Origin: an uncultured Alphaproteobacteria bacterium
GTDB taxonomy: Bacteria > Pseudomonadota > Alphaproteobacteria > Rickettsiales > UBA1997
Assembly (NCBI GenBank): GCA_903959715.1
Contig: CAJBXX010000085.1
Location: forward strand, 1 to 13,264
Reading direction: 5' to 3'
DNA length: 13,264 nt
This document shows, one piece after another, positions 6,958 through 13,264 of this stretch (position 1 is its first letter; each line of letters starts with the position of its first letter). Both the position numbers and the translations under genes were made by a program. Below the pieces are notes generated by a model. That model ran no database searches. It worked only from the letters and a program-made list of their open reading frames with translations, and had not been told where the DNA came from.

Positions 6958-7938
6958 TTAAATATTTTTTGTAATTTTATTTAGAAAATCTAAAACTTTA
7001 CCGCTTTCTAACAATTCTTGTGAAAAAATAATTCCGTCACTAATATTTTCAAATTTATTGATTAATTGTAAGGCAAAAGCACAATTTAAAGCAACGATAT
7101 CGAGATATTTAGAGGTTTTTCCTGCAAATAATTCAAGCATTTTTTGCGAATTATATTCTGCATTTCCACCGATAATTGCATCGATTGAACATTTTTGAAT
7201 TCCATAATTTTCGGGATCAATAATTTCAATTTCGTGAATTTTTTGTTGAGAAATTTTGAGTAAATAGGAGTTGTCACTAATAGTAATTTCATCCATGCCA
7301 TCAAAGCCGTGAACCACATAAAAAGAGCCCTGAGGATTGTTTTTTAAAAGCACTTCGGCGATTTTGTGCAGGATATTTTTATTTGAAGTGCCAATAATTT
7401 GTTGTTGCGGATTGACAGGGTTTAAAAGCGGTCCAATATAATTAAAAATTGTCGGCTCATTGATTGATTTTCTAATCTCGGCGACATTTTTTAATATCGG
7501 ATGAAAATAAGGTGCAAATAAAAAACTTAAATTATAATTGTGTAAATTATTGTCGATATTTTTGATGTTGTCGTCAAAAGCGATTCCAAGATGAGTAAAA
7601 ATATCCGCCGAGCCAGAGGCCGAAGATACGGCACGATTGCCATGTTTGGCAATTTTTATACCCGAAGATGCCAAAACAAAAGCCACCGCTGTTGAGATGT
7701 TAAGAGTTTTTAACTTGTCGCCACCAGTGCCACAAACATCGAGGGCATCTTGATGGTGAGGAATTTTTATCATTCTTTTTTTTAACGAATTTATCGCGCC
7801 AAAAAAAGAATTTATCGGTAAATTTTGAGAATTTAATTCGAGTAAAAAATTTTTAGTGGAATTATCATTAATTTTTTTTTCAAAAATTTGATCAAAAATA
7901 TTTTCAAATTGTTGGGCAGAATATTTTTCTAGACTCAA
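6958..7938 (-). CDS. trpD: Anthranilate phosphoribosyltransferase
   Basis: 326 residues. It joins anthranilate and PRPP to give phosphoribosyl-anthranilate, the second committed step of tryptophan synthesis. The family core is intact: CGTGGD (69-74) for PRPP, NIST (80-83), KHGNRAVSSASGSAD (98-112), FAPYFHPILKNVAEIRKSIN (141-160) for anthranilate with Arg156, TIFNYIGPLLNP (163-174), and HGFDGMDE (210-217) with the metal-binding acidic pair. The start is a TTG at 7938-7936. The next Met is residue 56, too far in, so the non-ATG start is needed to keep the N-terminal helical domain. It follows trpG by 6 bases. Its stop faces the plus-strand unit across 15 bases of A/T with no GC-rich terminator stem. 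No trpE, trpC, trpB or trpA is in the window. Confidence 0.95.
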   Translation of the reverse strand: MSLEKYSAQQFENIFDQIFEKKINDNSTKNFLLELNSQNLPINSFFGAINSLKKRMIKIPHHQDALDVCGTGGDKLKTLNISTAVAFVLASSGIKIAKHGNRAVSSASGSADIFTHLGIAFDDNIKNIDNNLHNYNLSFLFAPYFHPILKNVAEIRKSINEPTIFNYIGPLLNPVNPQQQIIGTSNKNILHKIAEVLLKNNPQGSFYVVHGFDGMDEITISDNSYLLKISQQKIHEIEIIDPENYGIQKCSIDAIIGGNAEYNSQKMLELFAGKTSKYLDIVALNCAFALQLINKFENISDGIIFSQELLESGKVLDFLNKITKNI

Positions 7939-7944
7939 TTTTTC

Positions 7945-8511
7945 TTAAATTAAATTTATAAAATTTTTAAAAATTTCATGACCAAACTCAGTGGCAATTG
8001 ATTCGGGATGAAATTGCACCGCATAAATTTTTAAATTTTCATCGGCAATTGCCATGATAATTCCATCTTTAGTTTCGGCCGTAATGGTTAAATTTTTTGG
8101 ACAAGTTTCGCGTTCGATAATTAAAGAATGATAGCGCGTAGCCTTGAAAGGCGAGGGTAAATCGCGAAATAAATTTTGTTGATTGTGAAAAATCTCACTA
8201 ATTTTGCCATGCATTGGATAAGTGCGAATAATTTTACCTCCAAAGGCTTGACCAATAGCTTGATGACCAAGACAAACTCCGAAAATTGGTAATTTTCCTT
8301 TGAAATTTTTGATGATATCGAGGCAAATTCCAGCTTCATTTGGCGAACATGGACCGGGTGATAACACGATGGCATCGGGTTTTAAAATATTAATTTCATC
8401 AATAGAAATTTTATCATTTCTTTTAACTAAAACATCTTTAGCACCCGCGGAAATCAAGTAGTGAAAGAGGTTGTAAGTAAAGCTATCATAGTTATCGATT
8501 AGTAAAATCAT
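7945..8511 (-). CDS. trpG: Glutamine amidotransferase subunit of anthranilate/aminodeoxychorismate synthase
   Basis: 188 residues from the ATG at 8511. It releases ammonia from glutamine for anthranilate synthase (with TrpE) or for aminodeoxychorismate synthase (with PabB); many bacteria use one TrpG/PabA for both. The class I triad is complete: Cys80 in GVCLGHQ (78-84), His168 and Glu170 in QFHPES (166-171). The SPGPCSPNEAG oxyanion segment (51-61) and RYHSLIIE (126-133) are also present. I chose ATG 8511 because the protein then begins MILLIDNYDSFTYN, the standard family N-terminus. An upstream TTG at 8529 would add six residues and cannot be excluded. Neither start has a good ribosome binding site. 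Being directly upstream of trpD favours the tryptophan role, but the synthase large subunit is not encoded here. Confidence 0.94.
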   Translation of the reverse strand: MILLIDNYDSFTYNLFHYLISAGAKDVLVKRNDKISIDEINILKPDAIVLSPGPCSPNEAGICLDIIKNFKGKLPIFGVCLGHQAIGQAFGGKIIRTYPMHGKISEIFHNQQNLFRDLPSPFKATRYHSLIIERETCPKNLTITAETKDGIIMAIADENLKIYAVQFHPESIATEFGHEIFKNFINLI

Positions 8512-8586
8512 AAGTAATTTTTTTGACAAATTGCGATAAATTTTTTTTAAAATAATATCGTTTTTTTAAAGTAATTTTGTGAGCAA

Positions 8587-11031
8587 TTATAAATTTTTAT
8601 ATTCTTCGAGAGTATATTCATCAACTAAAATTGCGTCGTAACAAGCTTCGAACATTTCTTTTAGTTGAATTTTATCATCCGAAGAAATTATGTGAAGCTC
8701 TAAAGCCTCATCAATATTATCGCGCAAAGGTTTTTTTGGTAATTTATTTTCTTTGACGGCGTTTTTAATTTTATGAATAATTTCTTCGCAATTTTCTTGC
8801 AAGAACATAGCATTTTCAAGGCGTCCGAGATTATCATTTTTATCTTTGTTAACAAAAATTCCTTTGGTTAAATTTTCTCTTTCTTGGCCATTTTTAATGA
8901 TAGATTTAACCGCTTTGTGACCTAGGGCATCATTGGCTGGGCAAACAAAGGCATTAAATCTTGCAAAGAGGGCAAAAGGTTTAAAAATTATACCAACAAA
9001 ACCAGTGAATAAATTTTGATATAAACCTTCAATAGCATATTGAGCCTTACAGAATTGCTCTTTTAGAGCGTGTTCAACTAAAGCTTCTTCGGATTTTGGT
9101 GAGCCATTTTCTTTAAACTTACGCAAAATGCAAGTGGCAAAATAAAGAGCAGAAAGTGCATCACCAAAGCGTCCATTGATTTTTTCTTTGCGTTTTAAAT
9201 TGCCCCCAAAACGAGCCATAGCAATATCGGCAAGTAATGCAAAAGTTGCACTACACCATGAAATTTTTCGTTGATATTTTGAAATTAAATCGCGTTTGGT
9301 TGGCGAAATTAAATAACCGCGAGTTAAAGAGAGTAAAATCGAGCGTGATAAATTGTTAAATAAATGTTTAATATGGTTAAAAAAAGCTTCGTCAAAAGCG
9401 TTATTATCGCCATTTTCTAGGGCGATAATTTCTTTGTAGGCGTAAGGGTGAGACATGATGGCACCTTGTCCAAAATGAATCAAGCTTCGGGTCATGATGT
9501 TTGAACCTTCGACGGTAATTGAAATCGGCGTTGAAAAATAGGCGTTAGCTAAAATATTGCGTGGACCCCTGATTATAGCACCTCCAGCACAAATATCCAT
9601 GGCATCATTAATATTTTGGCGAAAAATTTCGGTCGAATGATATTTGGCGATGGCACTGATTACGGCGGGTTTGGCACCTGAATCAACCGAACCAGCGGTG
9701 AAGGCACGCATGGCATCGAGAGCATAGGTGCGTGAAGCGATGCGAGCGATAACTTCTTCAATACCTTCAAATTTGGCAATCGAAGTGCCGAATTGTTCGC
9801 GAACCATTGAATAAGCCGTGACGACTCTGGTTGCTAATTTTGATCCACCCGAACTAGTTGATGGCAATGAAATTCCGCGACCCGCCGATAAACATTCCAT
9901 CAACATTTTCCAGCCTTTGCCCAAGCCTTCTTTTTCACCAATTATGGCATCTAGACCGATGATAACATCATTGCCATTGAGTGGCGAATTAACAAAAGGT
10001 GTTGCCAATGGATCGTGGCGACGCCCTTGAACAACGCCATTTGTTGTGTTTGGAATTAGAGCGCAAGTAATGCCAATTTCCGAATTTTCTGATAAAATTT
10101 TATCTGGATCGCGTAATTGAAAAGCAACACCAATTATTGTGGCGTAAGCTCCGAGAGTAATATAGCGTTTTTTCCAATTTAAACGGATTTTGATTTCGCC
10201 ATTGTCATCTTTAAAAACTATGCCATTTGATTGTATTGAGGTAGCATCACTTCCTGCTGTAGCTTCAGTTAAGGCAAAACACGGCAATTCGCGTCCATCG
10301 GCGAGACGCGGTAAGTAATGATCTTGTTGCGATTTAGTGCCATAATGCAAAAGTAATTCGGATGGTCCGAGTGAGTTTGGAACCATGGCAGTTATGGCTA
10401 AAGGCACCGAACGAGATGCCAATTTTTCAATAACGCAACTGTGAGCGAAAGCTGAAAAGCCAAGTCCGCCATAGTTTTTGGGAATAATCATGCCAAAAAA
10501 TTTTTTATCGCGTAAATATTGCCAAACTTGGGGCGGTAAGTCGCGCAAGATTTGCACTTCATAATCAACGCAGATTTTGCAGAGCTCTTCAACTTCATTA
10601 TCAATAAAGTTTTGTTCTTCGGCAGTGAGTTTTGGATAATTCATTGCCATGATTTTTTTGAAGTCAGGATTGCCGGAAAATAATTCGCCATCAACCCATG
10701 TAGTTCCTGAAGTTAGAGCGATTTTTTCAGTTTGCGAAATTTTAGGCAATAAGCCTAAATTTTTAATTAAAAAGATTATAAAAGGTGTTAAAAATTTTTG
10801 ACGAAGATTTGGGAAAACTAATAAAATTGAAATCGCCCAAAATGGTAACCAAAAAAGTAAACTTAAATTAAGGGGTAACAGAATTATTGAGAAAAAAACA
10901 AAATAGGATAAATAATTTAATTTTTTATAAGAAAAAAATAAAAAAATAACGATTGAGAACAGCCACAAATATGGAATTCCAAGAATGGCATTGCTGATAA
11001 AATCAAAAAAACCTGAATTATTTTCGTTCAT
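8587..11031 (-). CDS. fadE: Membrane-anchored acyl-CoA dehydrogenase, FadE type
   Basis: 814 residues, the same length as E. coli FadE (YafH) and similar along its entire length. It is an FAD enzyme for the first step of fatty-acid beta-oxidation, acyl-CoA to trans-2-enoyl-CoA. Hydrophobic helices at about 20-34 and 40-75 anchor it in the inner membrane. The conserved SGTTWVDGELFSGNPD segment (108-123) is followed by the N-terminal and middle acyl-CoA dehydrogenase domains (about 140-365), including PCFALTEATAGSDATS (250-265). The C-terminal flavin domain (about 375-525) includes the ITVEGSN motif, whose Glu508 aligns with the catalytic base in the YEGT motif of other acyl-CoA dehydrogenases. 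A FadE-specific helical tail (DUF1974-like) fills about 530-800. It starts 11 bases after glyQ. No thiolase, hydratase or fadD is visible, so the rest of the pathway must lie elsewhere. Confidence 0.95.
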   Translation of the reverse strand: MNENNSGFFDFISNAILGIPYLWLFSIVIFLFFSYKKLNYLSYFVFFSIILLPLNLSLLFWLPFWAISILLVFPNLRQKFLTPFIIFLIKNLGLLPKISQTEKIALTSGTTWVDGELFSGNPDFKKIMAMNYPKLTAEEQNFIDNEVEELCKICVDYEVQILRDLPPQVWQYLRDKKFFGMIIPKNYGGLGFSAFAHSCVIEKLASRSVPLAITAMVPNSLGPSELLLHYGTKSQQDHYLPRLADGRELPCFALTEATAGSDATSIQSNGIVFKDDNGEIKIRLNWKKRYITLGAYATIIGVAFQLRDPDKILSENSEIGITCALIPNTTNGVVQGRRHDPLATPFVNSPLNGNDVIIGLDAIIGEKEGLGKGWKMLMECLSAGRGISLPSTSSGGSKLATRVVTAYSMVREQFGTSIAKFEGIEEVIARIASRTYALDAMRAFTAGSVDSGAKPAVISAIAKYHSTEIFRQNINDAMDICAGGAIIRGPRNILANAYFSTPISITVEGSNIMTRSLIHFGQGAIMSHPYAYKEIIALENGDNNAFDEAFFNHIKHLFNNLSRSILLSLTRGYLISPTKRDLISKYQRKISWCSATFALLADIAMARFGGNLKRKEKINGRFGDALSALYFATCILRKFKENGSPKSEEALVEHALKEQFCKAQYAIEGLYQNLFTGFVGIIFKPFALFARFNAFVCPANDALGHKAVKSIIKNGQERENLTKGIFVNKDKNDNLGRLENAMFLQENCEEIIHKIKNAVKENKLPKKPLRDNIDEALELHIISSDDKIQLKEMFEACYDAILVDEYTLEEYKNL

Positions 11032-11042
11032 AAATTTATAAT

Positions 11043-11900
11043 TTAATTTTCAATCATCTTTTCACAAGACGATTTGACTAATTGACGAATTTGACCAATA
11101 AAAGAAGCTCTTTCATTAACTGAAATGGCTTGTCTAGCATCGAGCAAATTAAGTAAATGACTTGCCTTTAAAGCTTGTTCAAAAGCTGGAATTGGTAAAT
11201 TATTTTCGGCTAAAATTTGTGATTGAGTTTTGGCTTCTTCAAAATTTTTAAATAGAATATCGATATTGCTATGATTTAAAATGAAGTGAGAATTTTCAAC
11301 TTCGCTTCTAAAAAAAATATCTTTGTAAGTAATTTTATCGGCATTTTCTTTGCCATTCCAATTAATATCAAAAATTGAATCAACGCCTTGAATATGCATG
11401 GCAATTCTTTCTAGGCCGTAAGTGATTTCTCCAGGAATGAGATCGCATTCAATTCCGCCAATTTGTTGCATGTAAGTGAATTGAGTGATTTCCATGCCGT
11501 TGAACCAAACTTCCCAGCCAAGTCCAGAAGCGCCAACCGAAGGATTTTCCCAATCATCTTCAACGAATCGAATATCGTTTTCTTTAGTGTTTAACCCAAT
11601 TAAATCAAGGCTTTGTAAATAAAGATCTTTGATATTTTGGGGTGCGGGTTTTAGTAAAACTTGAAATTGATAATAATGACTTAAGCGATTTGGATTATTG
11701 GCAAACCTTGCATCAGTAGGGCGACGACAAGGTTGAACATAAGCAACTTTCCACGGTTTTTTGCCTAAAGCGCGTAAAACCGTGGCGGGATGCAAAGTGC
11801 CAGCGCCGACTTCGGTATCAATTGGCTGAAGAACCGCACAACCTTGGTTTGCCCAGAAATTTTGTAGATCAAAAATAATTTGTTGGAATGATTTTACCAT
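11043..11900 (-). CDS. glyQ: Glycyl-tRNA synthetase alpha subunit
   Basis: 285 residues (E. coli 303). This is the catalytic subunit of the bacterial alpha2beta2 glycyl-tRNA synthetase, which charges tRNA-Gly in the cytosol. Recognised segments are the CAVLQPIDTEVGAGTLHPAT block (21-40), AYVQPCRRPTDAR (53-65), the class II motif 2 region NRLSHYYQFQV (71-81), EDDWENPSVGASGLGWEVW (114-132), FTYMQQIGG (141-149), and motif 3 GEITYGLERIAMHIQG (157-172). The start ATG at 11900 has a modest AGGA 9 bases upstream, inside the end of ndk. The beta subunit gene glyS, which usually follows glyQ directly, is not next: fadE begins 11 bases after the glyQ stop. The enzyme needs both subunits, so glyS must be elsewhere in the genome. 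Confidence 0.96.
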   Translation of the reverse strand: MVKSFQQIIFDLQNFWANQGCAVLQPIDTEVGAGTLHPATVLRALGKKPWKVAYVQPCRRPTDARFANNPNRLSHYYQFQVLLKPAPQNIKDLYLQSLDLIGLNTKENDIRFVEDDWENPSVGASGLGWEVWFNGMEITQFTYMQQIGGIECDLIPGEITYGLERIAMHIQGVDSIFDINWNGKENADKITYKDIFFRSEVENSHFILNHSNIDILFKNFEEAKTQSQILAENNLPIPAFEQALKASHLLNLLDARQAISVNERASFIGQIRQLVKSSCEKMIEN

Positions 11901-11904
11901 TCAA

Positions 11905-12327
11905 TTATCCTACAATTTCATTGGTTGCGAAGAAAAATGCGATTTCATTTTTAGCATTTTCGAGGCTATCTGAGCCGTGAACTGAATTGGCTTCGATTGA
12001 TAAAGCGAATTCTTTACGAATCGTTCCAGCATCTGCATTAGCGGGGTTTGTTGCCCCCATAATTTCGCGATTTTTGGCAACGGCATTTTCGCCTTTTAAA
12101 ACTTGCACTACAACTGCGTCAGAAGTCATAAATTTGACTAAATCTTTGTAAAATGGGCGTTCACGATGAACCGCATAAAAATCACCAGCAATTTTTTCTG
12201 ATAAAAAAAGCATTTTTTGTGCAACGATTTTTAAGCCCGCTTCTTCAAATTTAGCATTTATTTTGCCAGTTAAATTTCTTTGAGTAGCATCGGGTTTTAA
12301 GATTGATAGAGTAAGTTCAATAGCCAT
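11905..12327 (-). CDS. ndk: Nucleoside diphosphate kinase
   Basis: A 140-residue protein, full length for the family. It transfers the gamma phosphate between nucleoside triphosphates and diphosphates through a phospho-histidine, balancing the NTP and dNTP pools. Lys11 in the ILKPDA start, [10 protein letters not shown] (51-60), [19 protein letters not shown] (86-104) and the active-site NSVHGSDS (114-121), with His117 at the canonical number, are all present. It is the first gene of the minus-strand run (ndk, glyQ, fadE), ends 4 bases before glyQ, and starts at ATG 12327 with no clear Shine-Dalgarno. A promoter candidate lies 30-60 bases upstream. Confidence 0.97.
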   Translation of the reverse strand: MAIELTLSILKPDATQRNLTGKINAKFEEAGLKIVAQKMLFLSEKIAGDFYAVHRERPFYKDLVKFMTSDAVVVQVLKGENAVAKNREIMGATNPANADAGTIRKEFALSIEANSVHGSDSLENAKNEIAFFFATNEIVG

Positions 12328-12358
12328 GTTTGAGTGTAAAAAGAATTAATAAATTTTA

Positions 12359-12386
12359 TAAATATTTTTGAAAACTAAATAATCAA
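12359..12386 (-). promoter_or_regulatory. Candidate sigma-70-type promoter for the ndk run
   Basis: On the minus strand TTGATT (12386-12381) and TATTTA (12364-12359) are separated by 16 bases, placing a start point roughly 20-25 bases before the ndk ATG. It is the best pair I can find in this gap, but AT-rich DNA gives such matches easily. Confidence 0.3.
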
Positions 12387-12395
12387 AAAACATTT

Positions 12396-12404
12396 TTATC
12401 CACA
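12396..12404 (+). promoter_or_regulatory. Perfect DnaA-box sequence TTATCCACA
   Basis: This nonamer equals the strongest E. coli DnaA-binding consensus. It lies in the 199-bp AT-rich gap between ndk and hisE, 10 bases upstream of the candidate ndk -35. I find no second strong box in the gap, so on its own it is not an origin. It could regulate ndk or hisE, titrate DnaA, or occur by chance. Confidence 0.4.
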
Positions 12405-12442
12405 TAAATTAAAAAATTTTTAAGACTAAGTCAAGAAATCAG

Positions 12443-12460
12443 TTTAATTTTAAAATTAAA
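12443..12460. repeat. 18-bp perfect palindrome in the ndk-hisE gap
   Basis: TTTAATTTTAAAATTAAA is its own reverse complement. It sits between the DnaA box and hisE. It could be a dimeric regulator site, but an all-A/T palindrome in this background may be chance. The rest of the 12328-12526 gap is plain AT-rich sequence with no GC stem, RNA gene or open frame that I can support. Confidence 0.35.
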
Positions 12461-12482
12461 ATTTACTTTGAGATTTTAATCG

Positions 12483-12511
12483 TTTAAAATTTCAAAAAAT
12501 TTGATTATAAA
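12483..12511 (+). promoter_or_regulatory. Weak promoter candidate for hisE
   Basis: TTTAAA (12483-12488) and TATAAA (12506-12511) are 17 bases apart, ending 15 bases before the hisE ATG, which would give a very short leader. The -10 is good and the -35 is poor. No Shine-Dalgarno precedes hisE. Confidence 0.2.
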
Positions 12512-12526
12512 ATTGATAAATTTTTA

Positions 12527-12841
12527 ATGAAAAACTCACAAATTAATTTTGAAGAATTATATTCGATAATTTCTACAAAAATTGCATCGCAAGATGAAAA
12601 ATCTTATACCAACAAATTAGCCAAAGGTGAAATCGCCCGTTTGGTTCAAAAAATTGGCGAAGAGGGCGTTGAAGTCACGATTGCTGGGCTTTTGCACGAT
12701 AAAAATAATTCGCAACAATCGCGTCAAAATTTAATCAATGAAGTTTGTGATTTATATTATCACAGTTTGGTTTTGCTTGCTAAAAATCAGATTAATTTAT
12801 CAGAAATCTTTGAAGAATTTAAAAAAAGAAATAATCATTAA
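12527..12841 (+). CDS. hisE: Phosphoribosyl-ATP pyrophosphohydrolase
   Basis: 104 residues, normal for a stand-alone HisE. It hydrolyses phosphoribosyl-ATP to phosphoribosyl-AMP and pyrophosphate, the second step of histidine synthesis. It is an all-alpha MazG-like fold with KSYTNKLAKGE (25-35), QKIGEEGVEVTIAG (41-54) carrying metal ligands Glu45, Glu46 and Glu49, and INEVCDLYYHSLVLLA (70-85) carrying Glu72 and Asp75, so the EExxE...ExxD set is complete. No hisI domain is fused and no other his gene is present, though hisE commonly ends a his cluster. It opens a plus-strand unit with the Fe-S carrier gene 2 bases downstream. Confidence 0.94.
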   Translation: MKNSQINFEELYSIISTKIASQDEKSYTNKLAKGEIARLVQKIGEEGVEVTIAGLLHDKNNSQQSRQNLINEVCDLYYHSLVLLAKNQINLSEIFEEFKKRNNH

Positions 12842-12843
12842 AT

Positions 12844-13140
12844 ATGAATAATATTGAACTTACTGAAAATGCTAAAAATCGCATTTTGGAAATCAAAAAT
12901 AATACCAATAATCCACATAAATTTTTGCGTTTAACCGTTAAGAGTGGCGGTTGTAGCGGGTTTCAATATATTTTTGAACTTGATGATAAAAATCTTGTCG
13001 ATGATTTAGTAATTTGCGAAGAAAATATTGATGATTCGAAAAATTTAATCGCCAAAACTGATAAAATTTCTTTGCAATTTATCGAAGGTGCCAAAATTGA
13101 TTTTGTCGAAGAATTAGGTGCTAGTTATTTTAAAGTTGTT
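12844..13140 (+). pseudogene. erpA: A-type Fe-S carrier (ErpA/IscA-like) missing its conserved C-terminal end
   Basis: From ATG 12844 the frame encodes an A-type iron-sulfur carrier that delivers clusters to apo-proteins. Residues 1-99 match the family: FLRLTVKSGGCSGFQYIFELDD split over 27-48, with the first essential Cys at 37, then KISLQFIEGAKIDFVEELGASYFKVV over 74-99. The family then continues with NPNA...CGCG-SF, which supplies the other two cluster cysteines. Here that block is absent. The frame instead continues from 13141 into hydrophobic sequence (IFEGLILAKCLMLIFCEC...) and runs to the window edge without a stop. A CEC triplet at residues 115-117 is present but the context is wrong. 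The other two frames downstream do not restore the CGCG motif, so this is not a simple frameshift. It looks like a replaced or interrupted 3' end. ErpA is favoured over IscA by the SGGCSGFQY wording. Confidence 0.7.
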
Positions 13141-13264
13141 ATTTTCGAGGGTTTAATATTAGCTAAATGCTTAATGTTAATTTTTTGTGAGTGTCAAAAT
13201 TCCACTTGCAGTGTTTTCTTATTCCATTGTTTAGTGGATTTTGTACCCATGTTATTATATGAAT
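13141..13264. mobile_element. Foreign-looking sequence joined to the carrier gene, possible insertion-element end
   Basis: Similarity to the Fe-S carrier stops at about 13140, and the remaining 124 bases match no expected gene end. They contain an inverted repeat (13196-13206 and 13233-13242) and then ATG at 13249 preceded by AGTGGA, opening MLLYE before the window ends. GTGTCAAAATTCCACT followed by a short gap and an early ATG reminds me of the left ends of IS21-family elements ahead of istA; that is memory-based and unverified. A misassembly or contig end at a repeat is also possible. Confidence 0.35.
13196..13242. repeat. Imperfect inverted repeat near the right edge
   Basis: AAAATTCCACT (13196-13206) and AGTGGATTTT (13233-13242) are reverse complements apart from one extra T, separated by 26 bases. 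The C/G-containing core makes chance less likely than for the all-A/T repeats elsewhere. Such arms are common at insertion-element ends. Confidence 0.5.

Noticed and set aside
6943..6965. A/T palindromic stretch between converging genes as a bidirectional terminator
   Set aside because: There is no GC-rich stem; poly-A and poly-T runs are everywhere in this DNA, so it cannot be told from background.
7018..7030. TGTGAAAAA matches to a loose DnaA-box consensus inside trpD (and again near 8187 in trpG)
   Set aside because: Relaxed matches inside coding AT-rich DNA are expected by chance; only the perfect intergenic nonamer was kept.
8534..8567. CGATA...TATCG followed by a T tract, resembling a terminator on the plus strand
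   Set aside because: The stem is only five pairs with a long loop, and no plus-strand gene reads into it; the minus-strand genes that do would meet no T tract after it.
13125..13264. 46-codon minus-strand frame entering from the right edge
   Set aside because: It is short, unrecognised, overlaps the carrier gene and is explicable by chance; it was not called as a gene.
1..13264. CRISPR arrays, tRNA or rRNA genes, toxin-antitoxin or defence modules
   Set aside because: No regular repeat-spacer pattern, no cloverleaf-like GC-rich segment and no recognisable defence protein was seen on either strand.

Overview
The window is AT-rich (roughly 30% G+C by eye, not counted), compactly coded DNA. 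It is almost entirely conserved bacterial housekeeping genes with very short or overlapping junctions. The protein set looks alphaproteobacterial: a short RseP with one PDZ domain, an RbfA with a lysine-rich tail, and an ErpA-like A-type carrier. The base composition and compactness suggest Rickettsiales or a relative. However, Dxr (MEP isoprenoid route), TrpG/TrpD, HisE and FadE argue against Rickettsia itself, so a less reduced AT-rich lineage is more likely. This placement is inference, not proof.

Layout. Positions 1-2243 (minus strand) hold a CPA2/Kef-type cation:proton antiporter followed by an unrecognised protein that runs off the left edge. A 126-bp divergent gap follows. Positions 2370-6942 (plus) look like one transcription unit: dcd, a secreted intradiol-dioxygenase-like protein, rbfA, dxr, rseP and a small Gly/Ala-rich membrane protein of unknown function. 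Gaps are 7, 15, -4, 11 and 17 bases. Positions 6958-12327 (minus) read ndk, glyQ, fadE, trpG, trpD and converge with the plus-strand unit. A 199-bp divergent gap (12328-12526) carries a perfect DnaA-box sequence and an 18-bp palindrome. From 12527 (plus) come hisE and the start of an ErpA/IscA-type Fe-S carrier. The carrier's conserved C-terminal CGCG end is missing and is replaced by unrelated sequence that runs to the right edge, possibly the end of an insertion element.

Functions. The genes cover nucleotide metabolism (dcd, ndk), translation (rbfA, glyQ), isoprenoid precursors (dxr), envelope proteolysis (rseP), amino-acid biosynthesis (trpG, trpD, hisE), fatty-acid oxidation (fadE), ion and stress homeostasis (kef) and Fe-S assembly. 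They do not form one pathway. I see no tRNA, rRNA, CRISPR array, phage module or defence island, and no convincing new multi-gene system. The items most worth following up are the broken Fe-S carrier gene and its junction, the dioxygenase-like protein with a substituted iron ligand, the two unrecognised proteins with strong ribosome binding sites, and the DnaA-box intergenic region.
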